This document shows positions 9,823 to 17,082 of a stretch of DNA of 64,000 nt, piece by piece (the first letter of the stretch is position 1; each line of letters opens with the position of its first letter). The notes below the pieces were generated by a model. That model worked only from the letters and a program-made list of their open reading frames with translations. It made no database searches and was not told the origin of the DNA. The stretch is from the NCBI RefSeq assembly GCF_902830275.1, contig NZ_CADESW010000026.1, positions 48,691 to 112,690 of the forward strand, in the 5' to 3' direction. Both the position numbers and the translations under genes were made by a program. This DNA is from Burkholderia stagnalis (GTDB taxonomy: Bacteria; Pseudomonadota; Gammaproteobacteria; Burkholderiales; Burkholderiaceae).

Positions 9823-10548
9823 ATGCGTTACGAGCTCTACTACTGGCCCGGCATCCAGGGCCGCGGCGAATTCGTGCGGCTGGCGCTCGAAGCGGCCGAA
9901 GCCGACTACGTGGACGTCGCGCGCCGCTCCGGGCGCGGCATGGGCATGCCGGCGATGACGCGGCTGCTGGACAGTGCGTCCGAGACCTGCCTGCCGTTCG
10001 CGCCGCCGTTCCTCAAGGCCGGCGACCAGCTGATCGGCCAGACCGCCAACATCCTGCTGTTCCTCGGCAGCCGCCACGGGCTGGCGCCGAGCGACGAAGC
10101 CGGGCGCCTGTGGGTCCATCAGCTGCAGCTGACGGTGGCCGATTTCGTCAACGAAGTGCACGACACCCATCATCCGATCGCGAGCAGTCTGTACTACGAG
10201 GATCAGATGCCGGAGGCCGAGGCGCGGGCGCGGGATTTCCTGAAGCACCGCGTGCCGAAGTTCCTCGGCTACTTCGGCAAGGTGCTCGCGCACAATCCGC
10301 ACAAGAGCGGCTGCATGGCGGGCGACACGCTGACCTATGCGGACCTGTCGATCTTCCAGGTGATCGAAGGGCTGCGCTACGCGTTCCCGAACGCGATGGC
10401 CCGCATCGAACCGAAGCATCCGAGGCTGACCGCGTTGCACGACCGGGTGGCGCAGCATCCGCCGGTCGCACGCTACCTCGCGTCCGAGCGGCGCATTCCG
10501 TTCAACGAGGAAGGGATCTTCCGGCACTACGCCGAGCTCGACGCATAG
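9823..10548 (+). CDS. Glutathione S-transferase family protein
   Basis: A 241-aa cytosolic protein. An N-terminal thioredoxin-fold domain (residues 1-85) begins ELYYWPGIQGRGEFVRLALE, the usual GST motif with a Tyr and Arg near the glutathione site, and ends with QTANILLFLG, in place of the common QSxAIxxYL. The C-terminal helical domain has LTYADLSIFQ, the GST N-capping motif. GGGGAGGG precedes the ATG at a good spacing. Likely detoxification; substrate not known. Confidence 0.88.
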   Translation: MRYELYYWPGIQGRGEFVRLALEAAEADYVDVARRSGRGMGMPAMTRLLDSASETCLPFAPPFLKAGDQLIGQTANILLFLGSRHGLAPSDEAGRLWVHQLQLTVADFVNEVHDTHHPIASSLYYEDQMPEAEARARDFLKHRVPKFLGYFGKVLAHNPHKSGCMAGDTLTYADLSIFQVIEGLRYAFPNAMARIEPKHPRLTALHDRVAQHPPVARYLASERRIPFNEEGIFRHYAELDA

Positions 10549-10563
10549 CGCGGCGTCGGCGAT

Positions 10564-11328
10564 TCAGGCGACCAGTTCCACCGTGAGGCTGCCGAGTTCG
10601 CCGAACCGCGCCGTCAGCGCCTGGCCGAGCGGCACCTCGATCGCGCCGGCGTACGAACCGGTGGTCACGATCTGGCCCGCGCGGACGGCGTCGCCGCGCG
10701 CGGCGAGGAAATTCACGAGCCACAGCAGCGGCCTGAGCGGATGCCCGTCCGAATGACGGCCGTCGATCGTGCGGTTCAGGCCGCCGCCGAACTCGAGCGC
10801 GATGGTGTCGAGCGGCACGTTCAGCCCGTCGGGCACGACCGGCCCGACACACAGCCCCTGGTTGAACTGCGCGTCCGCCAGCAGCTCCGGCACGCTCGCC
10901 TTCGACGGGTCCGCATAGCGGCAGCCGAGCACTTCGAGCACGACGCGGACTTCGCGGATCGCCGCGCGCACCTCGTCCTCGTCGTAGGGCCGTTCGCGCG
11001 GCGGCAGGTCGCGATCGAGCACGAACGCGATTTCCGGCTCGATCCGCACGGTCAGCGTATCGGCGACGACCCGGAACAGGCCGCCCGCCGGATGGATCGC
11101 CGACGCGAAGATCGGCGCGACGACGATGCGCCCGGGTGGCGGCACCGAGCATTTCCAGCCGCCGATCGTCTCGCCGGACAGCTCGACGACGCGGCGCTGG
11201 ATCGCCAGCGCCGTCTCGATGTCGTCGGGCCGGTACGCCTCCGGCAGGAGCGGGCCGGCCACGCCGGCATGACGGGCGGCGAGCAGATGCTGCGCGGCGC
11301 CGTCCACGCGTTCGAATAGGGTCGTCAT
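10564..11328 (-). CDS. 2-keto-4-pentenoate hydratase / FAH-family protein
   Basis: A 254-aa member of the fumarylacetoacetate hydrolase superfamily, hydratase branch. Typical elements are the IGGWKCSVPPPG segment, the EPEIAFVLDRDLP metal-binding stretch with Glu ligands, and the C-terminal AGQIVTTGSYAGAIEV turn. The family catalyses hydration or decarboxylation in aromatic meta-cleavage pathways, but no other pathway gene is nearby, so the substrate is unknown. It is convergent with the GST gene. Confidence 0.82.
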   Translation of the reverse strand: MTTLFERVDGAAQHLLAARHAGVAGPLLPEAYRPDDIETALAIQRRVVELSGETIGGWKCSVPPPGRIVVAPIFASAIHPAGGLFRVVADTLTVRIEPEIAFVLDRDLPPRERPYDEDEVRAAIREVRVVLEVLGCRYADPSKASVPELLADAQFNQGLCVGPVVPDGLNVPLDTIALEFGGGLNRTIDGRHSDGHPLRPLLWLVNFLAARGDAVRAGQIVTTGSYAGAIEVPLGQALTARFGELGSLTVELVA

Positions 11329-11493
11329 GTCGTCTCCGTCGATCGTTGGCGGCCCGCGCGTGCGCGCCGGCCGACGCATAAAAGGAATCGATGATAGCGG
11401 GTTCGTCGCGGCCCGGGCGGGGAGCGTGCAAGCGATGCGGCGCGCGCATGCCCCGGCCGTGGCGCTTTGTCGCGCGCGTGCGCATCGCCATTC

Positions 11494-11507
11494 TTGAGCG
11501 GCATCAA
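11494..11507 (+). promoter_or_regulatory. FNR/Anr-box-like site ahead of usp
   Basis: TTGAG-CGGC-ATCAA matches the FNR consensus TTGAT-N4-ATCAA at nine of ten half-site positions. A weak -10-like GATGAT at 11529-11534 would put the box centre near -41.5, the classical activator position. The gene for an Fnr-type regulator lies just downstream. Assignment is by eye; no scan was run. Confidence 0.6.
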
Positions 11508-11592
11508 CGTGTCGTCCCGCCAGGCGCCGATGATGGTGATGAAGCCGCGCGCAACGAGAATGCGCGGCAATCCACCCAGCGAGGCTCAAGAC

Positions 11593-12066
11593 ATGTACAC
11601 GAAGATCATGGTTGCGGTAGACGGCAGCGCATCGTCGAAACTGGCGCTCGACGAAGGCCTGAAAGTGGCGAAGGCCAGCGGCGCCCGCCTGGTGGCGGTG
11701 TACGTCGCCGACAAGTCGGTGCTGTTCACCTACGCCGGGCGCGTCGATCCGCATACGCTGATCGAGGAGATCCGGCGCGACGGCGTGGCCGTGCTGCGCG
11801 ACGCCGAGCGCACCATTGCGCGCGCGGCGGTGAACGGCGATACTGAACTGATCGAAACGGAAAGCATCGGCGAGGACATCGCCGAACGCCTGCAGCGCTA
11901 TGTCGACGAGCAGGCGATCGACCTGGCGGTGGTCGGCACGCACGGCCGGCGCGGCATCCGGCGCCTGATGGTCGGCAGCGTCGCGGAGCGCTTCCTGCGC
12001 AGCTCGCGCTGCCCGGTGCTGCTCGTGCGCGGCGACGATGCGCACGCTGCCGCGGCAGCAGCCTAG
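11593..12066 (+). CDS. Universal stress protein
   Basis: A 157-aa UspA-family protein. It starts MYTKIMVAVDGS, with the beta1-loop aspartate, and ends with the ATP-binding signature Gly-x2-Gly-x(9)-Gly-Ser (GTHGRRGIRRLMVGSVAE) followed by the CPVLLVR strand. It probably binds ATP and aids survival under stress such as low oxygen, as in other Burkholderia and Pseudomonas. An FNR-like box lies about 90 bp upstream. The ATG at 11593 was chosen by alignment to the family; in-frame upstream sequence is not Usp-like. Confidence 0.92.
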   Translation: MYTKIMVAVDGSASSKLALDEGLKVAKASGARLVAVYVADKSVLFTYAGRVDPHTLIEEIRRDGVAVLRDAERTIARAAVNGDTELIETESIGEDIAERLQRYVDEQAIDLAVVGTHGRRGIRRLMVGSVAERFLRSSRCPVLLVRGDDAHAAAAAA

Positions 12067-12149
12067 TCACGCAGATGAAGGCGTCGGCACGCCGCCTGCA
12101 ATACGGCAGCCGGCCGCCTTCGGCGTTTCGCCTGCGCGGCCGTCGGATG

Positions 12150-12923
12150 TCAGATGCGCGCCAGGCCGTCCGCATCGACGATGCGGATCTGCTTGCCGCG
12201 CGCCGCGACCATCCCGCTGCGCTGGAACTTCGACAGCATCCGGCTGACGGTTTCGAGCTTCATCCCGAGATACTCGCCGATTTCATCGCGCGTCATCCGC
12301 AGCACGAACTCGGCGGACGAGTAGCCTCGCGCCTTGAAGCGCGCGGACAGGTTCAGCAGGAACGCCGCGACGCGCTGTTCGGCCGTCATCGTGCCGAGCA
12401 GCAGCATCAACGCCGATTCGCGGACGATCTCGCCGCCCATCATCTGATACACGTGCTGCTGCATCGGCCGCACCTCGCGGCAGAGCTGTTCGAGCTGGCC
12501 GAACGGGATGATGCAGACCGTGCTGTCCTCGAGTGCGATCGCATCGCCGTTGTGATGGCCGCCATGCAGGCCGTCGAGGCCGAGCGCCTCGCCGACGATC
12601 TGGAAGCCGGTCACCTGCTCGTTGCCGTCACGGTGCACCATGACGGTCTTGAACGAACCGGTGCGCACCGCGTAGATGCTGTGGAACGTGTCGCCCGAGC
12701 GGTAAAGGGCCTCGCCGCGCCGCACATGGCGCGTCGTGCAGATCATCGCGTCGAGACGCGCGAAATCCTCGGTGCTCAGGTTGCTCGGCATGCACACGGC
12801 GCGCATCGAGCACGACGAGCAACGCGACGCGGTGCGCTTCGGCTGGTCCTCGCGCGCGACCGGGTGCAGGGGGGAAACAGCGTGCCGCGGCATCGCTGCC
12901 GGGCGTTGGGCCTCGCTCAACAT
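12150..12923 (-). CDS. Fnr/Anr-type oxygen-responsive regulator
   Basis: A 257-aa Crp/Fnr-family transcription factor. The N-terminus has Cys-x2-Cys-x5-Cys (CSSCSMRAVC, about residues 35-44), and a further Cys (STVCIIPF) lies in the sensory domain, matching the four ligands of the FNR 4Fe-4S cluster. The C-terminal winged helix contains Glu-x2-Ser-Arg (LETVSRM), which reads the TTGAT half-site. ATG at 12923 follows a GGAG; a TTG four codons upstream is less likely. Predicted to dimerise and activate genes when oxygen is low, including the neighbouring boxes at 11494 and 13328. Confidence 0.9.
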   Translation of the reverse strand: MLSEAQRPAAMPRHAVSPLHPVAREDQPKRTASRCSSCSMRAVCMPSNLSTEDFARLDAMICTTRHVRRGEALYRSGDTFHSIYAVRTGSFKTVMVHRDGNEQVTGFQIVGEALGLDGLHGGHHNGDAIALEDSTVCIIPFGQLEQLCREVRPMQQHVYQMMGGEIVRESALMLLLGTMTAEQRVAAFLLNLSARFKARGYSSAEFVLRMTRDEIGEYLGMKLETVSRMLSKFQRSGMVAARGKQIRIVDADGLARI

Positions 12924-13240
12924 GGTCTGCTCCAATTCGATGGGGTGTCGGTGAGCCGCGCCGATGCGCGGCGCTGTCGACGGGTCTTCATGCCCTGTCG
13001 AGGCATGGGCCGTCTTGTCGAACAGGCTGCCCGTGCCGGGCGGAACGATCCGTTTACGCGACCGTCATGAGACGGGGAGAGCGGTCCGGGGCCGGCGGGC
13101 ACGCAGTTGTTCGGTATTCTCGCCAGGCAGTATGGACGTCGGCGCACGCCGGTGAAATCAGCCGTGCTTGAAGTTGCGGTAGGTGTCGAGGAAGCGTTGT
13201 AGGGCATTTCCTACAAGGGTGCGGCAGCGTGACGCACCTG

Positions 13241-13268
13241 GCACTCGGCACTCGGCACACGGCACTCG
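13241..13268. repeat. Four tandem GCACTCG heptamers
   Basis: Four consecutive 7-bp units, GCACTCG, GCACTCG, GCACACG, GCACTCG, the third with one substitution. It lies about 60 bp upstream of the FNR-like box. Short heptamer tracts of this sort often vary in copy number between strains. Confidence 0.85.
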
Positions 13269-13327
13269 ACCTCGCGAGCAGCGGGTACATGGCAACTGCC
13301 GGTACGGCAATTCGACTCCAAAAGGAT

Positions 13328-13341
13328 TTGCGGTAAATCAA
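13328..13341 (+). promoter_or_regulatory. FNR/Anr-box-like site ahead of fabI-like operon
   Basis: TTGCG-GTAA-ATCAA has a perfect right half-site and three of five matches on the left. A TAGAAT at 13383-13388 makes a good -10, which would put the box centre near -60.5, the class I activator position. Supports low-oxygen control of the following operon. Confidence 0.5.
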
Positions 13342-13478
13342 ACATGCCGCGTTCGATCCTCCTGACGTCATCGCGTAAACCCTAGAATGAGTCGCAACCG
13401 CGCATCGCATGCGCGGACTGGACACATCGGCCTTTTCACGGGTTCGCCGCGTGAAAGAATTCGACCGGAGGTTTCGCG

Positions 13479-14288
13479 ATGACGAACAACGATGCGCGCG
13501 ATTCAGGGATGCCGTGCCTCGACGCGCGGCCGCTTCAGGGTCGAAGGGGGCTCGTCGTCGGCATCGCCAATGAAAACAGCATCGCGTGGGGCTGCGCGCG
13601 CGCATTTCGCGCGGCGGGCGCCGAACTGGCCGTGACGTGGCAGTCCGACCGGGCGCTGCCCCATGTCGAGCCGCTGCTGAAGCAGCTCGAGCCGGCCATT
13701 GCGATGCCGCTCGACGTGGGTCGCGCGGACCAGATGCGCGCGGTGTTCGACTCCCTCGAAGAAACGTGGGGCGGCCTCGACTTTCTGCTGCATGCCGTTG
13801 CCTATGCACCCAAAGCCGACCTGCACGGACGCGTCGTCGACAGCTCCCCGGAAGGGTTCGCGCTCGCGATGGATACGTCGTGCCACTCGTTCATCCGGAT
13901 GGCCAAGCGTGCCGAGCCGTTGATGACGTCCGGCGGAAGCCTGATGGCAATGACCTATATCGGCGCGGATCAAGTCATCGCCGAGTATGGCGTGATGGGG
14001 CCGGTCAAGGCCGCGTTGGAAGCCACCGTTCGATACCTGGCGGTCGAGCTCGGGCCGGCGGGCATTCGCGTGAACGCCATTTCGCCCGGCGCATTGCCGA
14101 CGCGGGCCGCATCCGGGCTTCCGAACTTCGACCGCCTGCTCGACGACGCCGCGCGGCGCGCACCATTGCGCCGGCCGCTCGAAATCGACGACGTCGGCGC
14201 GTTGTGCACCTTTCTCGCCGGCGACGCGGCACGCGCGATGACCGGCGGAATTCACTATATCGACGCGGGGATGCACGTGCTGGGCTGA
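13479..14288 (+). CDS. FabI-like enoyl reductase (SDR)
   Basis: A 269-aa NAD(P)H-dependent short-chain dehydrogenase of the enoyl-ACP reductase branch. The N-terminal Rossmann motif reads GLVVGIANENSIAWG, as in FabI, and the catalytic pair is Tyr-x6-Lys (YGVMGPVK) rather than the Tyr-x3-Lys of other SDRs. It is probably a second, non-housekeeping copy. CGGAGG precedes the ATG. It opens an operon with the DUF3141 gene behind a putative FNR box, a grouping I associate with low-oxygen polyester or acetyl-CoA metabolism. Confidence 0.85.
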   Translation: MTNNDARDSGMPCLDARPLQGRRGLVVGIANENSIAWGCARAFRAAGAELAVTWQSDRALPHVEPLLKQLEPAIAMPLDVGRADQMRAVFDSLEETWGGLDFLLHAVAYAPKADLHGRVVDSSPEGFALAMDTSCHSFIRMAKRAEPLMTSGGSLMAMTYIGADQVIAEYGVMGPVKAALEATVRYLAVELGPAGIRVNAISPGALPTRAASGLPNFDRLLDDAARRAPLRRPLEIDDVGALCTFLAGDAARAMTGGIHYIDAGMHVLG

Positions 14289-14350
14289 CACGAGGCGGCC
14301 GGCCCCGGCATGCGTCGAGATCGACCTTGCCCCCTTTGGAGAAGAGAGTG

Positions 14351-16663
14351 ATGGATGCTGCCACGCAACTGGCGCGCAGTCATGAGATCGCCACGGAAAT
14401 TGCCCACGTCCTGCAAAAGCGCACCGGGAACGCGCTGGATCAGTACGGGAAACGGTTGAGCGAAGCGCTCGACGGCCACGACGGCCGCGCCGCGCCGTTC
14501 GCCACGCCTTTGTCGCCCTTGAGCGCATGGCACTATGCGGTCGACGCCGCGCAGCGCTCGCTGCTGTTCTGGGACACGATGCGCGAGCGCGGCACGCAAT
14601 ACGTCGAGCGCGTGGCACAGGGGCTGAAGCCCGCGCTGCATTTCGACTACGACGTCGTGCTCGACGGCAGGCATTTCGCGCGGCCCGTCAATTACGCGCT
14701 CGTTCACATCCAGCCGCCGAACGGCGTGATCGTCGACGATCGCAAGCGGCCTTACCTGATCATCGATCCGCGCGCGGGGCACGGGCCCGGCATCGGCGGC
14801 TTCAAGGACGATTCGCAAGTCGGCGTCGCGTTGCGCGCCGGGCATCCCGTGTACTTCGTCGTGTTTTTCCAGGATCCCGAACCCGGCCAGACCTTGCTCG
14901 ACGTGTGCGCGGCGGAGCAGGAATTCGTCCGGAAAGTGCGCGCGCTGCATCCGGACAGCGAGAAGCCGGCGATCGTCGGCAACTGCCAGGGCGGCTGGGC
15001 CGCGATGATGCTCGCCAGCTCGTCGGCGGACGACACGGGCCCGATCGTCATCAACGGGGCGCCGATGTCGTACTGGAGCGGCGCATGGAGCGAAGGCCCG
15101 AGCGACAATCCGATGCGCTATGCCGGCGGGATACTGGGCGGCACCTGGCTCGCGTCGTTCGCGTCGGACCTCGGCCACGGCAAGTTCGACGGCGCGCATC
15201 TCGTGCAGAACTTCGAGTACCTGAACCCGGCAAATACGCTGTGGGACAAGTATTACCACGTGTACGACAACATCGACACCGAGCCGCCGCGGTTCCTCGA
15301 ATTCGAGCGCTGGTGGGGCGGCTACTACCTGATGAACCGCGAGGAGATCGAATGGATCACGCGCAACCTGTTCGTCGGCAACAAGCTCTGGTCCGGCGAA
15401 GTGCGCGACGGCGCGGGCGAGGCGTTCGACCTGCGCAAGATCCGCTCGCCGATCATCCTGTTCGCGTCGATGGGCGACAACATCACGCCGCCGCAGCAGG
15501 CGTTCAACTGGGTGGCGGACATCTACGGCAGCACCGAGGAGATCAAGTCGCGCGGGCAGGTGATCATCGGCTTGGTGGAAGAGGACGTGGGCCATCTCGG
15601 CATCTTCGTGTCGGGCAAGGTCGCGAAAAAGGAGCACGCGCAGATCGTCAACGTGCTGGATGCGATCGAAACGCTTCCGCCCGGCCTCTATGCGATGTCG
15701 CTCCAGGAGGCGAAGGGCGCCGACGGGAAGCTCACCTACGAGGTCACGTTCGCCGAGCACCGTCTCGAAGAGATCGCGAAGCATTTCAACCGCTTCGGGC
15801 GCAAGGACGAAGCCGCCTTCGAAGCCGTCGCCGAGCTGTCCGAATTCACGCAGCGCGCGTATGAGCTGTTCATGCAGCCGTACGTGCAGCAGGCGTCGAA
15901 CGAGACCACCGCGCGCCTGCTGCGCGATTTTCATCCGCTGCGCTTCCAGCGCTGGGCGTTTTCGGACTTGAACCCGTGGCTTCAATGGCTGAAGCCGGCC
16001 GCCGCCACGATCAAGGCCAACCGCCAGCACGCGGACGATATCGGGCCGTGGCGCGAACTCGAACGCCGCGGCTCGGACATCGTCAGCGCGTCGCTCGATT
16101 GTTTCCGGGCCCTGCGCGATGCGAGCGTCGAGTCGCTGTTCTTCACGCTGTACACCCATCCGTTCATGCTGCATGCCGCGGACCGGCATCGCGAACGCCA
16201 ACCCGCGTCGCACGCGGCGGCGGATCCCCGCGAGCTGCCGTTCGTGAAGGATGCGCTCGCGTCGATCGGGCAGGGCGGCTATACCGAAGCGGTGGCGCGC
16301 GCGGCGTTTCTGCTCGAGCGCAGCGGCGAGCCGTTGCCGCTTGCGCAGCTTGCGACGGAGCGCGAGCTCATCGAAACCTACGCCGAGTATCTGCCGAACC
16401 TGCCGCCCGATCAGTGGCGGCGCGTGTATGGCGAGCAGGAGATCATCGCGACTTACGAGCCGCAACAGGCCATCGCCACGCTTCCGGCGCTGCTCGCCAG
16501 GCCGGAAGACCGCAAGCGGCTGCTGACCCTGCTGGACAAGCTGCTGGGCGACGCGCGCGTGCAGAGCGAAACGGTGAGCGAGCGGCAGTGGGACGCGCTG
16601 CAACGCATTCGCGCGGCGCTGGGCGCGCCGCCCGCGCAGCGGCCCGCGGCGACGCTCGCATGA
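14351..16663 (+). CDS. DUF3141 protein with PhaC-like nucleophile elbow
   Basis: A 770-aa protein recognisable as DUF3141. The central alpha/beta-hydrolase part has VGNCQGGWAA, the Gly-x-Cys-x-Gly elbow with a cysteine nucleophile that marks polyhydroxyalkanoate synthases, followed by an ILFASMGDNITPP loop and a late VEEDVGHLG segment, suitable for catalytic Asp and His. A long alpha-helical region follows. The N-terminal 90 residues resemble a phasin-like helix. It may act on hydroxyacyl-CoA or polyester, but activity is not established. The start at 14351 is 62 bp after the FabI-like stop. Confidence 0.8.
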   Translation: MDAATQLARSHEIATEIAHVLQKRTGNALDQYGKRLSEALDGHDGRAAPFATPLSPLSAWHYAVDAAQRSLLFWDTMRERGTQYVERVAQGLKPALHFDYDVVLDGRHFARPVNYALVHIQPPNGVIVDDRKRPYLIIDPRAGHGPGIGGFKDDSQVGVALRAGHPVYFVVFFQDPEPGQTLLDVCAAEQEFVRKVRALHPDSEKPAIVGNCQGGWAAMMLASSSADDTGPIVINGAPMSYWSGAWSEGPSDNPMRYAGGILGGTWLASFASDLGHGKFDGAHLVQNFEYLNPANTLWDKYYHVYDNIDTEPPRFLEFERWWGGYYLMNREEIEWITRNLFVGNKLWSGEVRDGAGEAFDLRKIRSPIILFASMGDNITPPQQAFNWVADIYGSTEEIKSRGQVIIGLVEEDVGHLGIFVSGKVAKKEHAQIVNVLDAIETLPPGLYAMSLQEAKGADGKLTYEVTFAEHRLEEIAKHFNRFGRKDEAAFEAVAELSEFTQRAYELFMQPYVQQASNETTARLLRDFHPLRFQRWAFSDLNPWLQWLKPAAATIKANRQHADDIGPWRELERRGSDIVSASLDCFRALRDASVESLFFTLYTHPFMLHAADRHRERQPASHAAADPRELPFVKDALASIGQGGYTEAVARAAFLLERSGEPLPLAQLATERELIETYAEYLPNLPPDQWRRVYGEQEIIATYEPQQAIATLPALLARPEDRKRLLTLLDKLLGDARVQSETVSERQWDALQRIRAALGAPPAQRPAATLA

Positions 16664-16679
16664 ACGCAAAGGAGCGACC

Positions 16680-16934
16680 ATGGCCGAACTCTTGCTGATC
16701 AACGTCGAGGAAGGCGCGCGTGACGACGAAATCGGCGCGTTCCTGAAACGGCACGGATTCCCGCTGTTCGATTCGATCGAACGCGTGCCGGCAGGCATTG
16801 GCGACCCCATTACGCTGCTCAGGTTCGGCACGCTCTCGTCGGTGGCCCTCTACGACCTTCGCGCGAGGATCGACCACATCTCGTGGAAGGGCCGCTCGAT
16901 CCGCGCCCACATCCTGCCGGACCGGATGAACTGA
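16680..16934 (+). CDS. Small hypothetical protein (84 aa)
   Basis: Starts 17 bp after the DUF3141 stop with AAAGGAG ahead of the ATG, so it is probably the third gene of the operon. The sequence is soluble, with alternating hydrophobic strands and a basic C-terminus (WKGRSIRAHILPDRM). I do not recognise a family. It may be a small RNA- or nucleotide-binding fold, but nothing diagnostic is present. Confidence 0.65.
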   Translation: MAELLLINVEEGARDDEIGAFLKRHGFPLFDSIERVPAGIGDPITLLRFGTLSSVALYDLRARIDHISWKGRSIRAHILPDRMN

Positions 16935-17046
16935 GCCGCCTCGCACGATCGGGGGCGCCTACCTGAAATTGCTGTCATCTCGCGAAAAGTCGTTTCAGGG
17001 ATGGCGCTCGGATGGGGAACCGGGGCGGCGAGTATCGTTTCAGGGT

Positions 17047-17081
17047 GCCGTGCGCCGTGCGCCGTGCGCCGTGCGCCGTGC
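17047..17081. repeat. Five perfect GCCGTGC heptamers
   Basis: Five uninterrupted copies of GCCGTGC, ending one base before the stop codon of the GGDEF-EAL gene on the opposite strand. Likely to vary in copy number by slipped-strand replication. Confidence 0.9.
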
Positions 17082-17082
17082 G

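Larger units (their letters stand above)
12924..13478. other. Divergent regulatory region
   Basis: A 555-bp gap between the Fnr-type regulator and the FabI-like operon. It holds a heptamer repeat (13241-13268), an FNR-like box (13328-13341) and a -10-like TAGAAT (13383-13388), listed separately where supported. No coding region is supported. Confidence 0.5.
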
